Shown one piece after another: positions 34,001 through 46,134 of a DNA stretch of 64,000 bases. The first letter of the stretch is position 1. Each line of letters begins with the position of its first letter. The notes beneath the pieces are model-generated. The model ran no database searches and was not told where the DNA came from. It saw only the letters and a list, made by a program, of their open reading frames with translations. The translations under genes and the position numbers were made by a program. The DNA comes from Microplitis mediator (taxonomy: Eukaryota; Arthropoda; Insecta; Hymenoptera; Braconidae). The stretch is taken from contig NC_079972.1 of the NCBI RefSeq assembly GCF_029852145.1, positions 1,636,901 to 1,700,900 on the forward strand, given 5' to 3'.

Positions 34001-34337
34001 ATAAATTTATTATTTTTTACAAAACGATCTTTTTTGTAAATTTCATATTATCAAAATTTCAAAATTTATCAAAGCTTATCAAATGTTGAGTATGTATTAT
34101 TAGCATCAAACAATGAGTATTGATATTTTGTAGATAAAACCTATTTATTTTTATTGCACGACAATACACTTATAATTTCTCAGTAATATTATTTTTATAT
34201 AGAACTACTGGATGCTTTAAAACTGCTCATATTATATAATTTTTTCTATATCTTATAAGAATACTTCCTGATTTACATGATTTATTATTATTGATGGAGC
34301 GAAGATTGGAGTTAAGACATTGACATGGAAAAAAAAT
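31017..34337. other. AT-rich interior between LTR element and right inverted-repeat arm
   Basis: 3.3 kb with no credible gene. Only short frames are present, none with a recognisable motif or codon structure. Probably the decayed body of a DNA transposon whose end is the arm at 34338-34557. Confidence 0.45.
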
Positions 34338-34557
34338 ATTCTGATCATAACGAAACAGTTTCCTCACTATCGCGATACTCCGTCATCTACTTAGAGGTTA
34401 GTTAGAAAAAGTGTTTTGTATAGTGAATATAGCTATCCAACGGCCACTGGTGGCAAGCGGGATTCAACTGTGACGTACGAATAGCTAGTAAAACCATACA
34501 AAAATACTTTTATAACTAAACGTGATTGACGAAACGATGAATTGTTGTAATGGCAAT
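34338..34557 (-). repeat. Inverted-repeat arm, right copy
   Basis: Inverse partner of 21974-22200, ending ...TGTAATGGCAAT. No clear target duplication was found outside the pair. Confidence 0.7.
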
Positions 34558-34651
34558 ATTATTTTTCATGTTAAATTGATTATGTGGATCTTCAAATTTT
34601 TCATTTCATTTTTTTTCTTTTCGTTTCGTTAACTAATTTTGATAACTATGG

Positions 34652-34767
34652 CAGTGTAGCCAGATCGCGGACGAAAAGTTCCCTTTCCTTCGCATCATTT
34701 TAGCATCACTCATAGCTTAAACGGTGCTTCGGAAGAGGAACTTTTCGTCCGCGATCTGTCTGCACTG
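34652..34767. mobile_element. 116-bp hAT-type MITE
   Basis: Terminal inverted repeats of ~31 bp (CAGTGTAGCCAGATCGCGG and, inverted, CAGTGCAGACAGATCGCGG). An exact 8-bp duplication AACTATGG lies at 34644-34651 and 34768-34775. CAGTG start plus 8-bp TSD identifies hAT mobilisation. Internal sequence too short to code. Confidence 0.93.
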
Positions 34768-35059
34768 AACTATGGTAAAAGACTTAGTACCCCATCAAAA
34801 AATTAATAACTGGTAACTCCATGTACTTGTATATTTGTATCTAGTAAAATTTACTAAATAGAAATATACCAATATATGAGTGGTCAGATACTAGTTCCTG
34901 ATTGGATACTATTAAGAAATTTCGGAAAAATTTCTGAAATGTTTCGCATGAGTGCTAGTAAGTCAGTCGAAAACCACGGCCACCACTAATTACAACTTCA
35001 AGCAGTCAAATTACAAAAATATTTTTCATTTTCGTTGCGCGAAAAACGTTCTTACATAT

Positions 35060-35240
35060 CTCATATATCTATCCATTATATCTATTGTATATCTATGTAT
35101 TATATCTATTATATATCTATCTATCATCTATCTATCTATTCTATCTATTGTATATATATCTATTATATCTATTGTATAAATATCTATTTTATCTATTATA
35201 TATCTATCTAGTATATCTATTATATATCGTAGATATATAT
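35060..35240. repeat. TATC microsatellite
   Basis: Imperfect (TATC/TATA)n tract of ~180 bp with 'ctatctat' and 'atatctatc' runs. Confidence 0.85.
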
Positions 35241-35261
35241 CACTTTTTAGTTAAACTAAAA

Positions 35262-35402
35262 TAGTGTAAGAGCACCAGTACCTAACCCCATACCAGTAGC
35301 CAGCGACTTCATGTTTAATTATATCTATATATATTTTGAGCCAATGTTTAAGTATGTGACCGGCTGGCTACTGGTTAGGGGCTAGGTACTGGTGCTTTTA
35401 CC
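35262..35402. mobile_element. Small inverted-repeat MITE
   Basis: The left arm 'taagagcaccagtaccta' and about 38 bp in total match the inverse of the right arm ending 'aggtactggtgctttta'. ~140 bp overall. TA at both ends suggests Tc1/mariner-type targeting. Confidence 0.7.
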
Positions 35403-35639
35403 CGATACATATTTTATTTTGATAGAGGTTCATGCTCTTAGTGTACTATTCTTAACGTAATAAAAAAATAACTTTTCTGTAAATAAACATAAATAAATAA
35501 ACTAGAGTTATCATTATATTTGTAAATAGATAATATTAAAATTTATAATCAGTAATTAACTTGTTTTTTTATTCAATTTATGGAATTTATTGCCAATTTT
35601 ATTGTTAAGCAAATTAGTATAGGAGAGAGAAAAGCAAAA

Positions 35640-36390
35640 CGGGGTACTTAAAGAAATACCAATTTTTGGGGGCAAAATAGGGTACCCCCTAAAATAGGTA
35701 GAAATGAAAAACATTTTTTTTGATTTCAAACAAATTTTTGTAAGTAATTAACATAAAGAAAAATTATATTTTACATGATGATTGGATACAAAAGAAGAAA
35801 AAACATTTTTGATTGTTTTTATTATAAAACAAGTCATTACTATTTTCCAACTGAAAATTGATTTTCGAAATAAGTTCAACAAAAAGAATTCAAAGATTTT
35901 TTCAGAATTTTTGAAGGGGGTATAACGGGCCATCTGTGGTACTATAAACTTTACCCCCGTAAAAATAGGTGAAGGGGTAGATTCCGCCGAATCGAAATAA
36001 CGGATCAATTTTCCATAAAAAAAGAATATTGTGTAGATTTTTTCAGAATTTTTGAAGGGGGTATAACGGGCCATCTGGGGTAATATAAACTTTACCCCCG
36101 TAAAATTAGGTGAAGGGGTAGATTCCGTCGAATCGAATTAACTTGAATTAATTCAACATTAGATAAGAATATCTGAGGAATTTTTTTATAATTTTTAGAT
36201 GAGGTATAACAGGCTGTCTGTTGTGATATATACATCTCTTACGTAAGGGTAGGTAAAGGGGTTGGTTACGCTGACTCGAGCCAATCGAAAAAATTGTTTT
36301 AAGGACCAACGTATTATCGAAATTTTTCGAGAAGTTTATGAAGGAGCATGTCGGACTCTTTAAAAATCCTTTTCGTGGGGCTAGATATAA
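35640..36390. repeat. 141-bp tandem repeat, decaying outward
   Basis: 'gattttttcagaattttt' with 'gggggtataacgggcc' starts at 35895 and again at 36036, a 141-bp period. A third copy near 36177 and a fourth near 36320 are progressively diverged, and 35640-35750 resembles a worn earlier copy. Non-coding. Confidence 0.75.
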
Positions 36391-36827
36391 GGGTGGTTCC
36401 AGTAACTTTTGTATTTGACTCTTTTATGTTCGACTCTATGCTCATTTTACTTAAGCTTGAATATTTATGGCCTTATATAATTTGTTTAACATCTAGATAA
36501 TTTCGTTCAATGAACGTTCGAAACTTCAGGTACATGTTTTATCAACATTGTCTTCAACAATATTGTGTAGGCGCGATTTGAATATAAACAGAATATACTG
36601 AGCATTTGATTAATGGTAGCCGGGCATACGAACTGGACCTTGATCAATGTAAGTACCCTTTTATTCAATACGTTTATACGAAAATTCGTACCTACGCCCA
36701 TCACGATCTCCAATCGTGACATGAGTTAAGGTATATATGGAAGTTGAGTTAGTTTTCACGTATAAAAAATTTGTTGGCCTTGAAAAGGGCCGTTTTCAAC
36801 TCTAAGTTCGGAAACTTGAGTATCTAA

Positions 36828-37276
36828 TTATTTTAAATCGTCGCCTAGACGAATAGTCAGCCTTAACTGTAAAATCAGAGTTCCGTCCCCTAGTATACGC
36901 AATAAGTCGGGGTCATGTCGTCTAAAGAAATCCCCGAGGTATACATAATTGTCGTAGTCGTTGAAAGGTTTACTCTCTGCAGGCATTCGCAGTAGGTTAC
37001 CTTCGCAATCCACCACACAGCATTCGAGCACGAAGCTGATTTCGGAATGCTCGGTTTTCAATGAAATGATCCCCAAGGAGATCCAGTGTTCATCTTTTCG
37101 TCGTGGCTAACCTCCACTTTGAAGCTCCAAACGTCGTTAACGTGAATAAGTGAAGAAAACTCCGTAAATAACGGAGTAACTGTCCCAGTCTCGTTGATGT
37201 AGAGAAGTTCGTCGAAGTACTCCAGTTCAAAGGTGCATACAGTCGTGTACGTTAAATTTTGAAAATCACAGTTCAT
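36828..37276 (-). pseudogene. MATH (TRAF-like) domain fragment
   Basis: Minus strand, ATG at 37276. DVWSFKVEVSHDE then, after a frameshift at ~37060-37076, LKTEHSEISFVLECCVVDC, then YVYLGDFFRRHDPDLLRIL and a closing GTLILQLRLTI strand. This is the MATH beta-sandwich layout as in SPOP/TDPOZ-type MATH-BTB proteins, which bind substrates for cullin-3 ligases. No BTB domain follows downstream (36.8 to 36.4 kb). The frameshift and missing BTB mean a pseudogene or partial duplicate. It is the only sequence here that looks host-derived. Confidence 0.6.
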
Positions 37277-37957
37277 GATGTTTCAGACAATCGATAGTCA
37301 CTAAATGAAGAGTTTAAAGTGCGAGGCGTACAGCGCAACGTTTCAAGCGTAATGACTGCTACTGACCGTGTGACATATAAACTTTGACCATCCCCTCCAC
37401 TAAATGTTGACTAATTACCGGAAAGGTAAATTTTACCCTCACTCCTTAAAAAAGACCAATCATGGCGATATTGATGTTTTCTCTCCATTATTAATTGTAA
37501 CTAATTAAATTCGAGTTATTGCATGACTATGAAATATTATCAATGTAAGCGGACTTTTTATAGTAAATTGAATTTACACTGGCATATAAATATAGCCAAC
37601 AAGAAATTTAAACCCATTTTAAAATTTCTGTTTTCAGTTATACTAAAGTTGGGACGTTGATGAAAATTAAAAAATTGTGTACAAATTTGATATATTTCTA
37701 GACAAAATAAATCAACGACTTTGGTATCAAAGATTTCAATTTGTAATACATAAACATTACGGGAAATTTTCTAAAAATAACATTGAAATCAAATTTCAAA
37801 TTGGTAATGACAAACTTTTTTTCTTAATCCAGCGTATTTTTCCCGCCACTCTACTACTTCCTTATTGGTTCGCAGAAGCCGACGTCTATGTTGTTGTTAT
37901 TATTTCACGTCAGTTCCTGCGATCCAATCATCGCTCAGGAAATATCAATATATACAT
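37277..37957. other. Non-coding stretch upstream of MATH fragment
   Basis: No supported gene. It contains a possible GC-richer promoter-like patch at 37310-37390 on the side expected for the minus-strand MATH gene. Confidence 0.3.
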
Positions 37958-37959
37958 TA

Positions 37960-38844
37960 GGGTGGCTCAAAAAAATCGACAATTTTTTTTTTTTCGATCT
38001 CGCATGAAAATTCGTTGGTTTACGATGTTTTGAGAAGCCTCTCAAAAAAACAGCTCGATAAAAAATTTTTAAGAGGTCGCTCACGAATTTTGAAAATACC
38101 AAAAATAATCGAAATTCGGATTTTTATTTCTAAATTTTTTTTTTTCTCGTGGCAGCAATAGTTTATATTTGTGAAATCATGACTACGCTGAGAATTTCAG
38201 CCCAACACTTAAATATTTAAACCTCGCTCAAGAATTTTGAATGTTTTTGAGTGCTGTCTTTTGGACTTTTTTGACCGACCCTTAAATGTTAATAATAAAG
38301 CTTCTCGATTTTTTCACCATCAATTTGCATGACAATGAATGAAATTATAACCCGAGAAATAGAAATATCAAGTTTTTTACATACTTTTTTATTTTTTAAT
38401 TCAATTTGTAGGTTTTTTCGCCTATTCAAAACTTACCAAGTTTTATTGTTGAAGACTGTCCTGTATATTTTTGGTTATGCAAAAGTTATATTTAAGTGAA
38501 ATGACAATAATTTAGTTATAAAAACTAATTCAAACTATTAGATACACATTATCAGTTAATATTCAAAATTCTTGAGCGAGGTTTAAATATTTAAATTTTG
38601 TGCTGAAATTCTCAGCGTAGTCATGATTTCACAAATATAAACTATTGCTGCCACGAGAAAAAAAAAAAATTTAGAAATAAAAATCCGGATTTCGATTATT
38701 TTTGATATTTTCAAAATTCGTGAGCGACCTCTTAAAAATTTTTTACCGGGCTGATTTTTTGAGAGGCTTCTTTAAACATCGTAAACCAACGAATTTTCAT
38801 GCGAGATCGAAAAAAAAAAAATAGTTGGTTTTTTTGCGCCACCC
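37960..38844. mobile_element. Fold-back MITE, 885 bp, TA target
   Basis: Almost the whole element is one imperfect palindrome: GGGTGGCTCAAAAAAATCG at the left, inverse GGGTGGCGCAAAAAAACC at the right, with homologous arms over ~300 bp (e.g. 'cgtaaaccaacgaattttc'). TA flanks at 37958-37959 and 38845-38846. Confidence 0.85.
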
Positions 38845-39179
38845 TAGTATACATATACAGGGTGTCCCGAAAGTCGCGCGCCAAACTTGATATCTAGATA
38901 GAGGACGAAATTCTGAGACGAAACGTCCTCTACGATCTTTTCACCTGACGGCCAAGTAAATTTTTATTAATTAAACAAAATAGCCAATCAGAATAAACCA
39001 TTAGCGCGAACGAGTAGAGTGGGATGAAGAGTCGGGGAAAAGCATCAACAGCGTAAGCATTTGGCTGGCGTTTAGCAGCTCTCACAACGCGTGGTGCACG
39101 TGAAAGACATTTTCATTTAATTATGTTCTTTATTCTTAAGAAAAATACTGTCGCACAGAAAAAAATTTTTCTTTTCTTA

Positions 39180-39516
39180 TCAGCTGACTGATGGTCAGTT
39201 GACTGCCAACAAATTAAAGGACAGCAGAAGATTTTTTTTTCAAATCCAGACCTGTAAAAATAAAAATAAAATTTTTATTTTTCTTATTAACTGAATGACA
39301 CTCAGTCGACTGCTAGCAGTTGAGAGGACAAGTGAGAATTTTTTTCAAAAATCCAGTCCTGCCCAAATAAAAAAAAAAACTTTATTTTTCTTATCAACTG
39401 ACTGATAGTCAGTTGAATGCCAGCAGTTGAGAGGACAACTGAGGATTTTTTCACTATAAATCCAGTCCTGCAAAAATAAAAATAAACTTAAATTTTTCTT
39501 ATCAACTGACTGACAG
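39180..39516. repeat. Subterminal tandem repeats of mariner-like element
   Basis: Three ~120-bp copies of 'tgccagcagttgagagga' ... 'aaatccagtcctgcaaaaat'. A further copy resumes at 40463 after the inserted element, and an inverse copy lies near 46905. Confidence 0.75.
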
Positions 39517-40462
39517 CCCTAGGGAATTTGTTTATACCGAAAATTTAAGTTTCTTTTGGGTTCATTTCCGGTATAGTAGAAATTGATAAATATTTCGGTA
39601 TATTTTAAGAATTATACCCAATTCATACCCAGATTATACTCAAACCGTCTCATGTTTAGGGTATGGTTTTGAATTTTTCATACTTAAATGATACGGAAAA
39701 AATATCTATTTCAAGCACGATTTATACTCAAATTATACCGAAATCAGAGAGGTTGAGGACAATATCTTTCTATATAAGTCTTTACCTGGTAAGAAGGAAA
39801 AATGTTTCTTTGAAGTTTGAAGTCAATAAATTTATCGAATACATAGAAAATTACAAAAATACTATTTCAATTGAGTGTTTAGTATTATAATGGTTTTTAG
39901 TAGTAAATACTTATTTACTTTTTTTTCTCTTACCAAAATAAAAAAAAATTTCACTGTTATAGGAAATGTTTCTGTTTGTGTTTGATAGACATACAATTAT
40001 CATTAATTAATTATTTATTTGATTCTATTGCAATAATAGTATAGATAGTTAACACAAATATAATGCATAAAAAAATCAAACCATAAATCAAAATAAAATT
40101 GTTCATTTCATTAAGACATGTGACAGCGCTATGAGAACTTCACGAGACACTCAAATAAGAAGTCACAAGTTCGAAACCTCAGTCAATTATCGCTTTTTTT
40201 TTTTAAATCATTTATTAGAAAACATATAAATAAATTATTCAACTAATATACTTAAATACATTAAATATATCGATATCTAAGAAAGTATTTTTTTATTTCA
40301 GTATAACTTCGGTATAAATCGTTCAAAAACATAGCTAACTTATTATTATGGATGAGTACAATTTGAGTATACTTTTAGAACTCTACTGAAAACATACCAA
40401 AATGATACTCGAATACCAGGTATGTTTGAGATATTTTTTCGTTGTAACCGAATTCGCTAGGG
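39517..40462. mobile_element. 946-bp insertion with CCCTAG ends
   Basis: Ends CCCTAGGGAATTTG and, inverted, CCCTAGCGAATTCGG, cutting the subterminal repeat of the mariner-like element. Internal 'ggtata' phrases recur on both strands. No gene and no clear target duplication. Superfamily not assigned. Confidence 0.55.
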
Positions 40463-40962
40463 AGTCTGTCGATTGCTAGCAGTTGAGAGGACAACTGAGG
40501 ATTTTCTTTTCAAAAGTCAGTCTTGCAAAAATGATCAAAATATTAATGCGACGTTCGAAATCTTTATTTATTTTTATCTCAAACAAATTCTGCGACCGAT
40601 TGTTTTTTCATTCATCCTATTATCAACTTACAAACAGTATTCTGCAGACAGCCGTCCCGAGGACGATCGCCGATTTTCTCAGTCATTATAAATATAGCGA
40701 GTATTTTTTCAAATATTATCGAGTATTTATTTTTATCTCTCTAACTCCTTACTGTTTTATGCATTCTTCAATATACTTTTTTTATTTTTTCTTCATGGGA
40801 ATTTGATGCTGTGTCCAAGGCACCCGCTATCTTTTTCTCGTGCCACTAAATGTTGTTATTCTCTTTTCATCGTTTTCAATTGTTTTCAAAATATATTGAT
40901 GCAAACTATTGGCAACCGTTAGTCTTTATTGAACCTTTATCGACGACACAATACGTTTTGCC

Positions 40963-41433
40963 ATGCCTCGGGAAAATCGGTATTCTGCTTCAGATTATGC
41001 GGACATGATTATCATCTACGCCGAGTGTCACCATTACGCTAGGGATGCTTGTCGTGTGTATGCTGAGCGTTACGCGAATCGTGCTCACCATCCAGATTAT
41101 CACGTAATTCTTCGTGCTGTCCAGCGTCTTCGGAGAACTAGGAATATTCTACCAGCCGGCGTTGAGCGTATAGGTCGTCCTCGAGACGTACGTACGGTCC
41201 GTAACGAAGATCGTGTAGTTAAGGCAGTGCTAGATGATCCTAACACTAGTGTCCACAAACTTGAGTGACGGTTGCAGATTTCTTGTACGTCGATCAATCG
41301 TATGGCTCGAGCAAGAGAATTGCATCCATTCCACACAACTCATGTTCAAAAATTAGGACCTGGTGACTTCGAACAGCGGATAGCGTTCTGCAATCGAATT
41401 TTGGAGATGAATGCGAATGATCCTGATTTTTAG
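40963..41433 (+). pseudogene. Mariner/IS630-like transposase, N-terminal part
   Basis: ATG at 40963. A helix-turn-helix of the DUF4817 type (YSASDYADMIIIYAECHHYA) is followed by VQRLRRTRNILP, a GRP-like hinge (IGRPRDVRTV) and a second HTH. TGA at 41266-41268, after which the frame continues (HVQKLGPGDFEQRIAFCNRI) to NDPDF and a TAG at 41431. It then meets an insertion. The catalytic core resumes at 46135. Confidence 0.75.
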
Positions 41434-41581
41434 GTAGATTTTTTTTTAAATCTAACTGTTGTCTTTGTCCTCATGGTCAATTTTTCAGGGGATTTCGTCA
41501 TAAACTATCATAATTAGTTGAGTAGAGTTCAAAAATACCATTCGTTAAAAAATTTATATGTGTATGTATGTATATATATTA

Positions 41582-42575
41582 GGGTGCTTCATTTTGGAGC
41601 TAGATTTTTTTTTTTCAAGTGCATGTGGAAAAAACCATAGTTCAACACAAAAAAAAAATTGTCGCGCATGAATTAAAAATTCTATGTCGATTACAGACCT
41701 AGCTCATTGAAAAATTCGATTTTCCTATTTAAATAACATGGGAAAAAATTTTTTTTTAGCTTTAAGTATTTTTAACCTCGTTAACAAATCAATAGATCAA
41801 ATAGACTAATACATATATTTGTAGGAAATTGAACGCTCTACAAAAAAGGATTCTGATCATTTTCGATAAATCCATCTGTTTCAAAGTTATTAGAGCTCGA
41901 AGTAAAGCTGGGGATCGTTTTACTTTTCCGGTGAAACTATCAGACTTATTACAAAATGTTATAGAATCTTTTTTGTTGCCAATTTGATTCTCTACAAATT
42001 ATTGTCAGTAAAGTTTTTTCAAATTCCGCATTGTTTTCTAGTTATTTTCATTTTAATTTCAAGCTCTTAAAAAAGTGGTCCTGATTGATTTCAAGAGCTC
42101 GACATTGAAATGAAAATAACTAGAAAACAATGCGGAATTTGAAAAAACTTTACTGATAATAATTTGTAGAGAATAAAATTGGCAACAAAAAAGATTCTAT
42201 AACATTTTGTAATAAGTCTGATAGTTTCACCAGAAAAGTAAAAAGGTCTCCAACTTTGCTTTGAACTCTAATAACTTTTGAAGACATGGATTAATCAAAA
42301 AATGATAAGAAACCTTTTTTGTAGAGGATTAAATTTCCTACAAAAATATGTTTTAGTCTATTTGATCTATTAATTTGTTAATGAGGTTAAAAATACTTGA
42401 AGCTAAAAAAAATTTTTCCCATGTTATTTAAATGGGAAAATCGAATTTTTCAATGAGCTAGGTTTGTAATGGACATAGAATTTTTTTTCTTGCGCGAAAA
42501 TTTTTTTTTGTGTTGAACTATGGTTTTTTCCACATGCACTTGAAAAAAAAAATCTGGCTCCGAAATGAAGCACCC
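41582..42575. mobile_element. Fold-back MITE, 994 bp, TA target
   Basis: Whole-length palindrome: GGGTGCTTCATTTTGG at the left, its near-perfect inverse ending GAAGCACCC at the right, arms of ~480 bp. TA at 41580-41581 and 42576-42577. Shares phrases ('ctacaaaaaagg') with the remnant at 2652. Confidence 0.9.
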
Positions 42576-42599
42576 TAATATATATATATATATATATAT

Positions 42600-45500
42600 A
42601 TTTCTTAATGAAATTTTCTACACTTATTTGATGTGTAAGTACGACGGTTAAGTTCGAAGATGGGCTGAATCAGTCGATTAATTTAGAAGTTATGGCTGAT
42701 TGAAATTTTAATGATTTTTCGAAAAAATCAGTTTTTAATCACTCTTAAAGTCCATATAACTTTAAAACTAAAATTCATAGAGAATTTCTGTAGAAAGTAT
42801 TTCAAAGCTTGACTAATAAGCTTTAATTTATGACCTTAAACTTTACATTTTGACCATTTCTTCCAATAATTTGATAGCCTTGAAAATTTTAATGGAATCA
42901 AAAAATGTTGAAATTATGGTTTTCATTCCACATAAGTTATGCTTGTCACATTATAATCCAGTTTCGTCAGCTGTATTTTATTTTGCACGAAATAACCTGT
43001 AAATTTTACTGCTATTTTGTATTTTATAAGTATTTCTTTTATTAAATATGATGTATCAAATGTACCTCTAATCTCTATGATTATCACTGGTCTTGTCATT
43101 ACGATAGCACCCACAGTTCTTATCGGATCATAATAAAATTTTTCACACTTATTCTCTAAGCGATTATCTTAATCAAAGTCGAAGATGAGAAAAATCAGTA
43201 AATTAGTTTTGAAGTAATAGTTGTTTGAAATTTTCACGATTTTTCGAAAAAATCAGTTTTTATTCACTGTTGAAGTTCGTATAACATTAAAACTAAAACT
43301 GATAGACAATTTCAGTAAGAAGTATCATAAAACTTGTTCAGTAAGCTTTAATATTTGACCTCAAAATTTATGTTATGACCATTTCTTTCAATAATTTTAT
43401 AACGTTCCCTTCTATTTTTCAGAACCCACGGCGGAGTGTGGTGTGTGCAAAATAGCCGTTATGGCCGACCGATGGTAAAGAACAAAATAAAATAATAAAC
43501 AAAACAAAAATATCCTTTGGAGATGTCCGCGATCCCCACTAGACACACAGCTCTTCTCAGGCTGGGTTAGAAACCGAATTGGGCGCCAGTTCGTGTATTC
43601 CCACGAACAAAATGTACTCAATAATAAAATAAAGAAATGAAAATGAAAAATGAAATAATAAAATCAGAGAGCAGTTTCAGATCAAGGAAAAGGATAGCAA
43701 TAAAGAGATAGCATACAATAAATAAACAGTATAAATTAAATAAATCCCGGGTTGGTAGCCATTTATCAACCCAATATATTTTAAATTATAACATTATTCC
43801 CATCGGGTATTAACAAAACAATAATGTTAATAATAATAATTTACTTCAACATAAACGCTTAACTAATGGTCAAATAACGCACAATAATAATTCTAAAAAT
43901 TGTACGACTTGTTATCACTCGCACGTGATAGCAAACAGATGTAAATAATTATAAATAATAATTTTGCGCACGCTAAATATAATTTAATCACAATTTATAA
44001 TGAGATAATACGCATAAATAATTTAATATTTTAAACAATTGTAACTTTTTACCGCAAATAATAAATGACCGCTGATAGTAATAGTAAATAGTTACAGCAA
44101 AAACAAGAAATTCTCACAAATAGTATTTTCGCAATAAATCACCAGTGATTACAAATAATAATTAAACAATTGTAAATAATCGACGCAAAATAATACGAAA
44201 TGATCACAAATAATAATTACACCAATGTAAATATATACCGCAACTAATAATTGATCACTGGTAATAATATTAACTATTTAACGTAAAATAATACTTGGTC
44301 AATGAGAATATGTAAATAAGTGTAAAAATATTTAACATAAACTAATAAATCATCACTGCTAACGATAGTAAATATTTAACGCAAACAAATAATAAAGACT
44401 GATCCCAAATACTAATTACATACAGTTAGATATTCTCCGTAAGATAATAACTAACCACAAATAATATTATCTCACTAAATCATAAATGTTCACAGATAAT
44501 AATTAAATGATTCGTAAGTATCTACCGCAAATAAAACAAAACATTCCCAATAATATTCAAAAATTATGATGAATAATAAATGTAAATATTTTTAGTTATT
44601 TACCACCAAACCGTATGAACGGTCACCAATAATTGTTCAATAATAAAAAATAACAAATATTAGTTTTCCAAGTTTTGGATAATTTTCCGCTAGGACAAAC
44701 AAGTACGCAATTACTTATGTGTTTGAACGTTACTGTTAAATACTGCGCTCTCTCTAACTCACACTCGTGAGACATACAAATGGCCACCAACACGTGAAAC
44801 AAATTACACGCCAATATATAAAGCACAAAGGTACTTGCAGTCATCGTAGTAATAAACTATGCGGACAGATTCCATTGATAGACTTTTCACTCAGCAATGA
44901 TTAGTACAACAACCCATAAAACAATGCTATTGCCAAATGGCCCATAAACTTTATAATTATTCAATTATTGCCAAATGGCGTCTCAATAAAATTATTAACC
45001 GCAACAGGCACACACCCTGCTCGTACAAATGCTTATCCACGTCTGACCATGGCAGCACATGTTTTTCACGCCAGTACTTCGGCCGACGCCATTTTATGGT
45101 CTGTCTCACTCTAACCAATGAAGAAATATACCTGTCGCATGTTAATTTTTACAACACACCAACATAATGCATGACTTGTTTTCGTGTAATTTGGCCCATT
45201 CCCGACATTGAATGACCACCCACACATTTCAGAGCCAATTATTAATATAATTTACAGATAAATCTCGCATTGATTTATTCATAAAACTAGTAAATTTATT
45301 TATAATAAATAAATTTACCGATGCCAACTGTTGCGTTGACGCGCATGCGTCACCCAACCAAAATAATCATAAGCATATAAATAAAATGCGCAATTATTCA
45401 TCCCAGTGCCAATAAAATCCATTTATATGTTTATAAACATCAGTAAATTTTTCTGATTCCGACGCAATTTACACCTGAGGAATCAAGCAGATAATTAAGA

Positions 45501-45910
45501 TACAATAATTAAAACAAAATAGTACATAAAATAATAATAATAGTATTTGAGACGTGAGAGCAGTGTGTGCTGCCATCTGTTGCCCCTCCCCGACCTAATG
45601 CGAAGCTGCCGCGATATTTAAATATCGTGACAATTTAATGGCCTTGAAAATTCTAGTGGAATCAACAAATGTTGCAAATATGCTGTTTATTCGACATAAC
45701 TTATGCTTTTCCTATTATAATACAATTTTGTCAGTTGAATTTTATTGTGAACAAAATAACCTGTAAATTTCACAGCTATTTTATATTTTAGAAGTATTTC
45801 TTTTATTAATTATGATGTATCAAATGTACCTCTAATCCCTATGATTATCACTGGGCTTACCATCGTAAAAGCGATTACAATTATGATCTCATATTAATTA
45901 AATTTTATGT
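42600..45910. repeat. ~540-bp direct repeat, second copy split
   Basis: 42600-43130 is repeated at 43131-43403 plus 45633-45910. For example 'tcgaaaaaatcagttttta' at about 42720 and 43245, and 'gatgtatcaaatgtacctct' at 43049 and 45812. The second copy is split by an LTR fragment. No coding. Confidence 0.75.
43404..45632 (-). mobile_element. Solo-like LTR with short internal stub (gypsy-like fragment)
   Basis: Candidate LTR 43594-45632 (TG...CA on plus). Next to it, on the minus strand, TGGCGCCCAATTCGG resembles a primer-binding site, and ~190 bp of leader ends at 43404. The other LTR and all coding are missing. The interior is AT-rich with worn 'aataataatt' repeats. Confidence 0.5.
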
Positions 45911-46134
45911 ACTTTGTTTACGTGAAGGCACAATACATTACTTATATAATGTTTTGTCAAATCGACTATCTGAAGTTCTCTATCGAAAATAGTCTTTGTC
46001 TTTTTTACCGTCACTCTAAGAAAACGAGCCTAATTTCATATCACGACTATACACCAACATGTATCACAAGATATGTATGTATGTAACTTTTTAGATAGAT
46101 TAATTGGAAAATCTACCTTCCATTTCGGCTGCCG

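Larger units (their letters stand above)
41434..46117. mobile_element. Composite insertion inside the mariner-like transposase
   Basis: GGTAGATTTT at 41434 and inverse AAAATCTACC at 46108-46117 bracket 4.7 kb lying between the NDPDF and FSK(C)VLWTD parts of the gene. It holds a fold-back MITE, ~540-bp direct repeats and an LTR fragment. The outer boundaries are tentative. Confidence 0.4.

Noticed and set aside
31013..34337. Several short frames of 60-80 residues
   Set aside because: Chance frames in very AT-rich sequence; no domain or conserved pattern.
39663..39890. 75-residue frame inside the CCCTAG-ended insertion
   Set aside because: No motif and no supporting structure; lies across short repeated 'ggtata' phrases.
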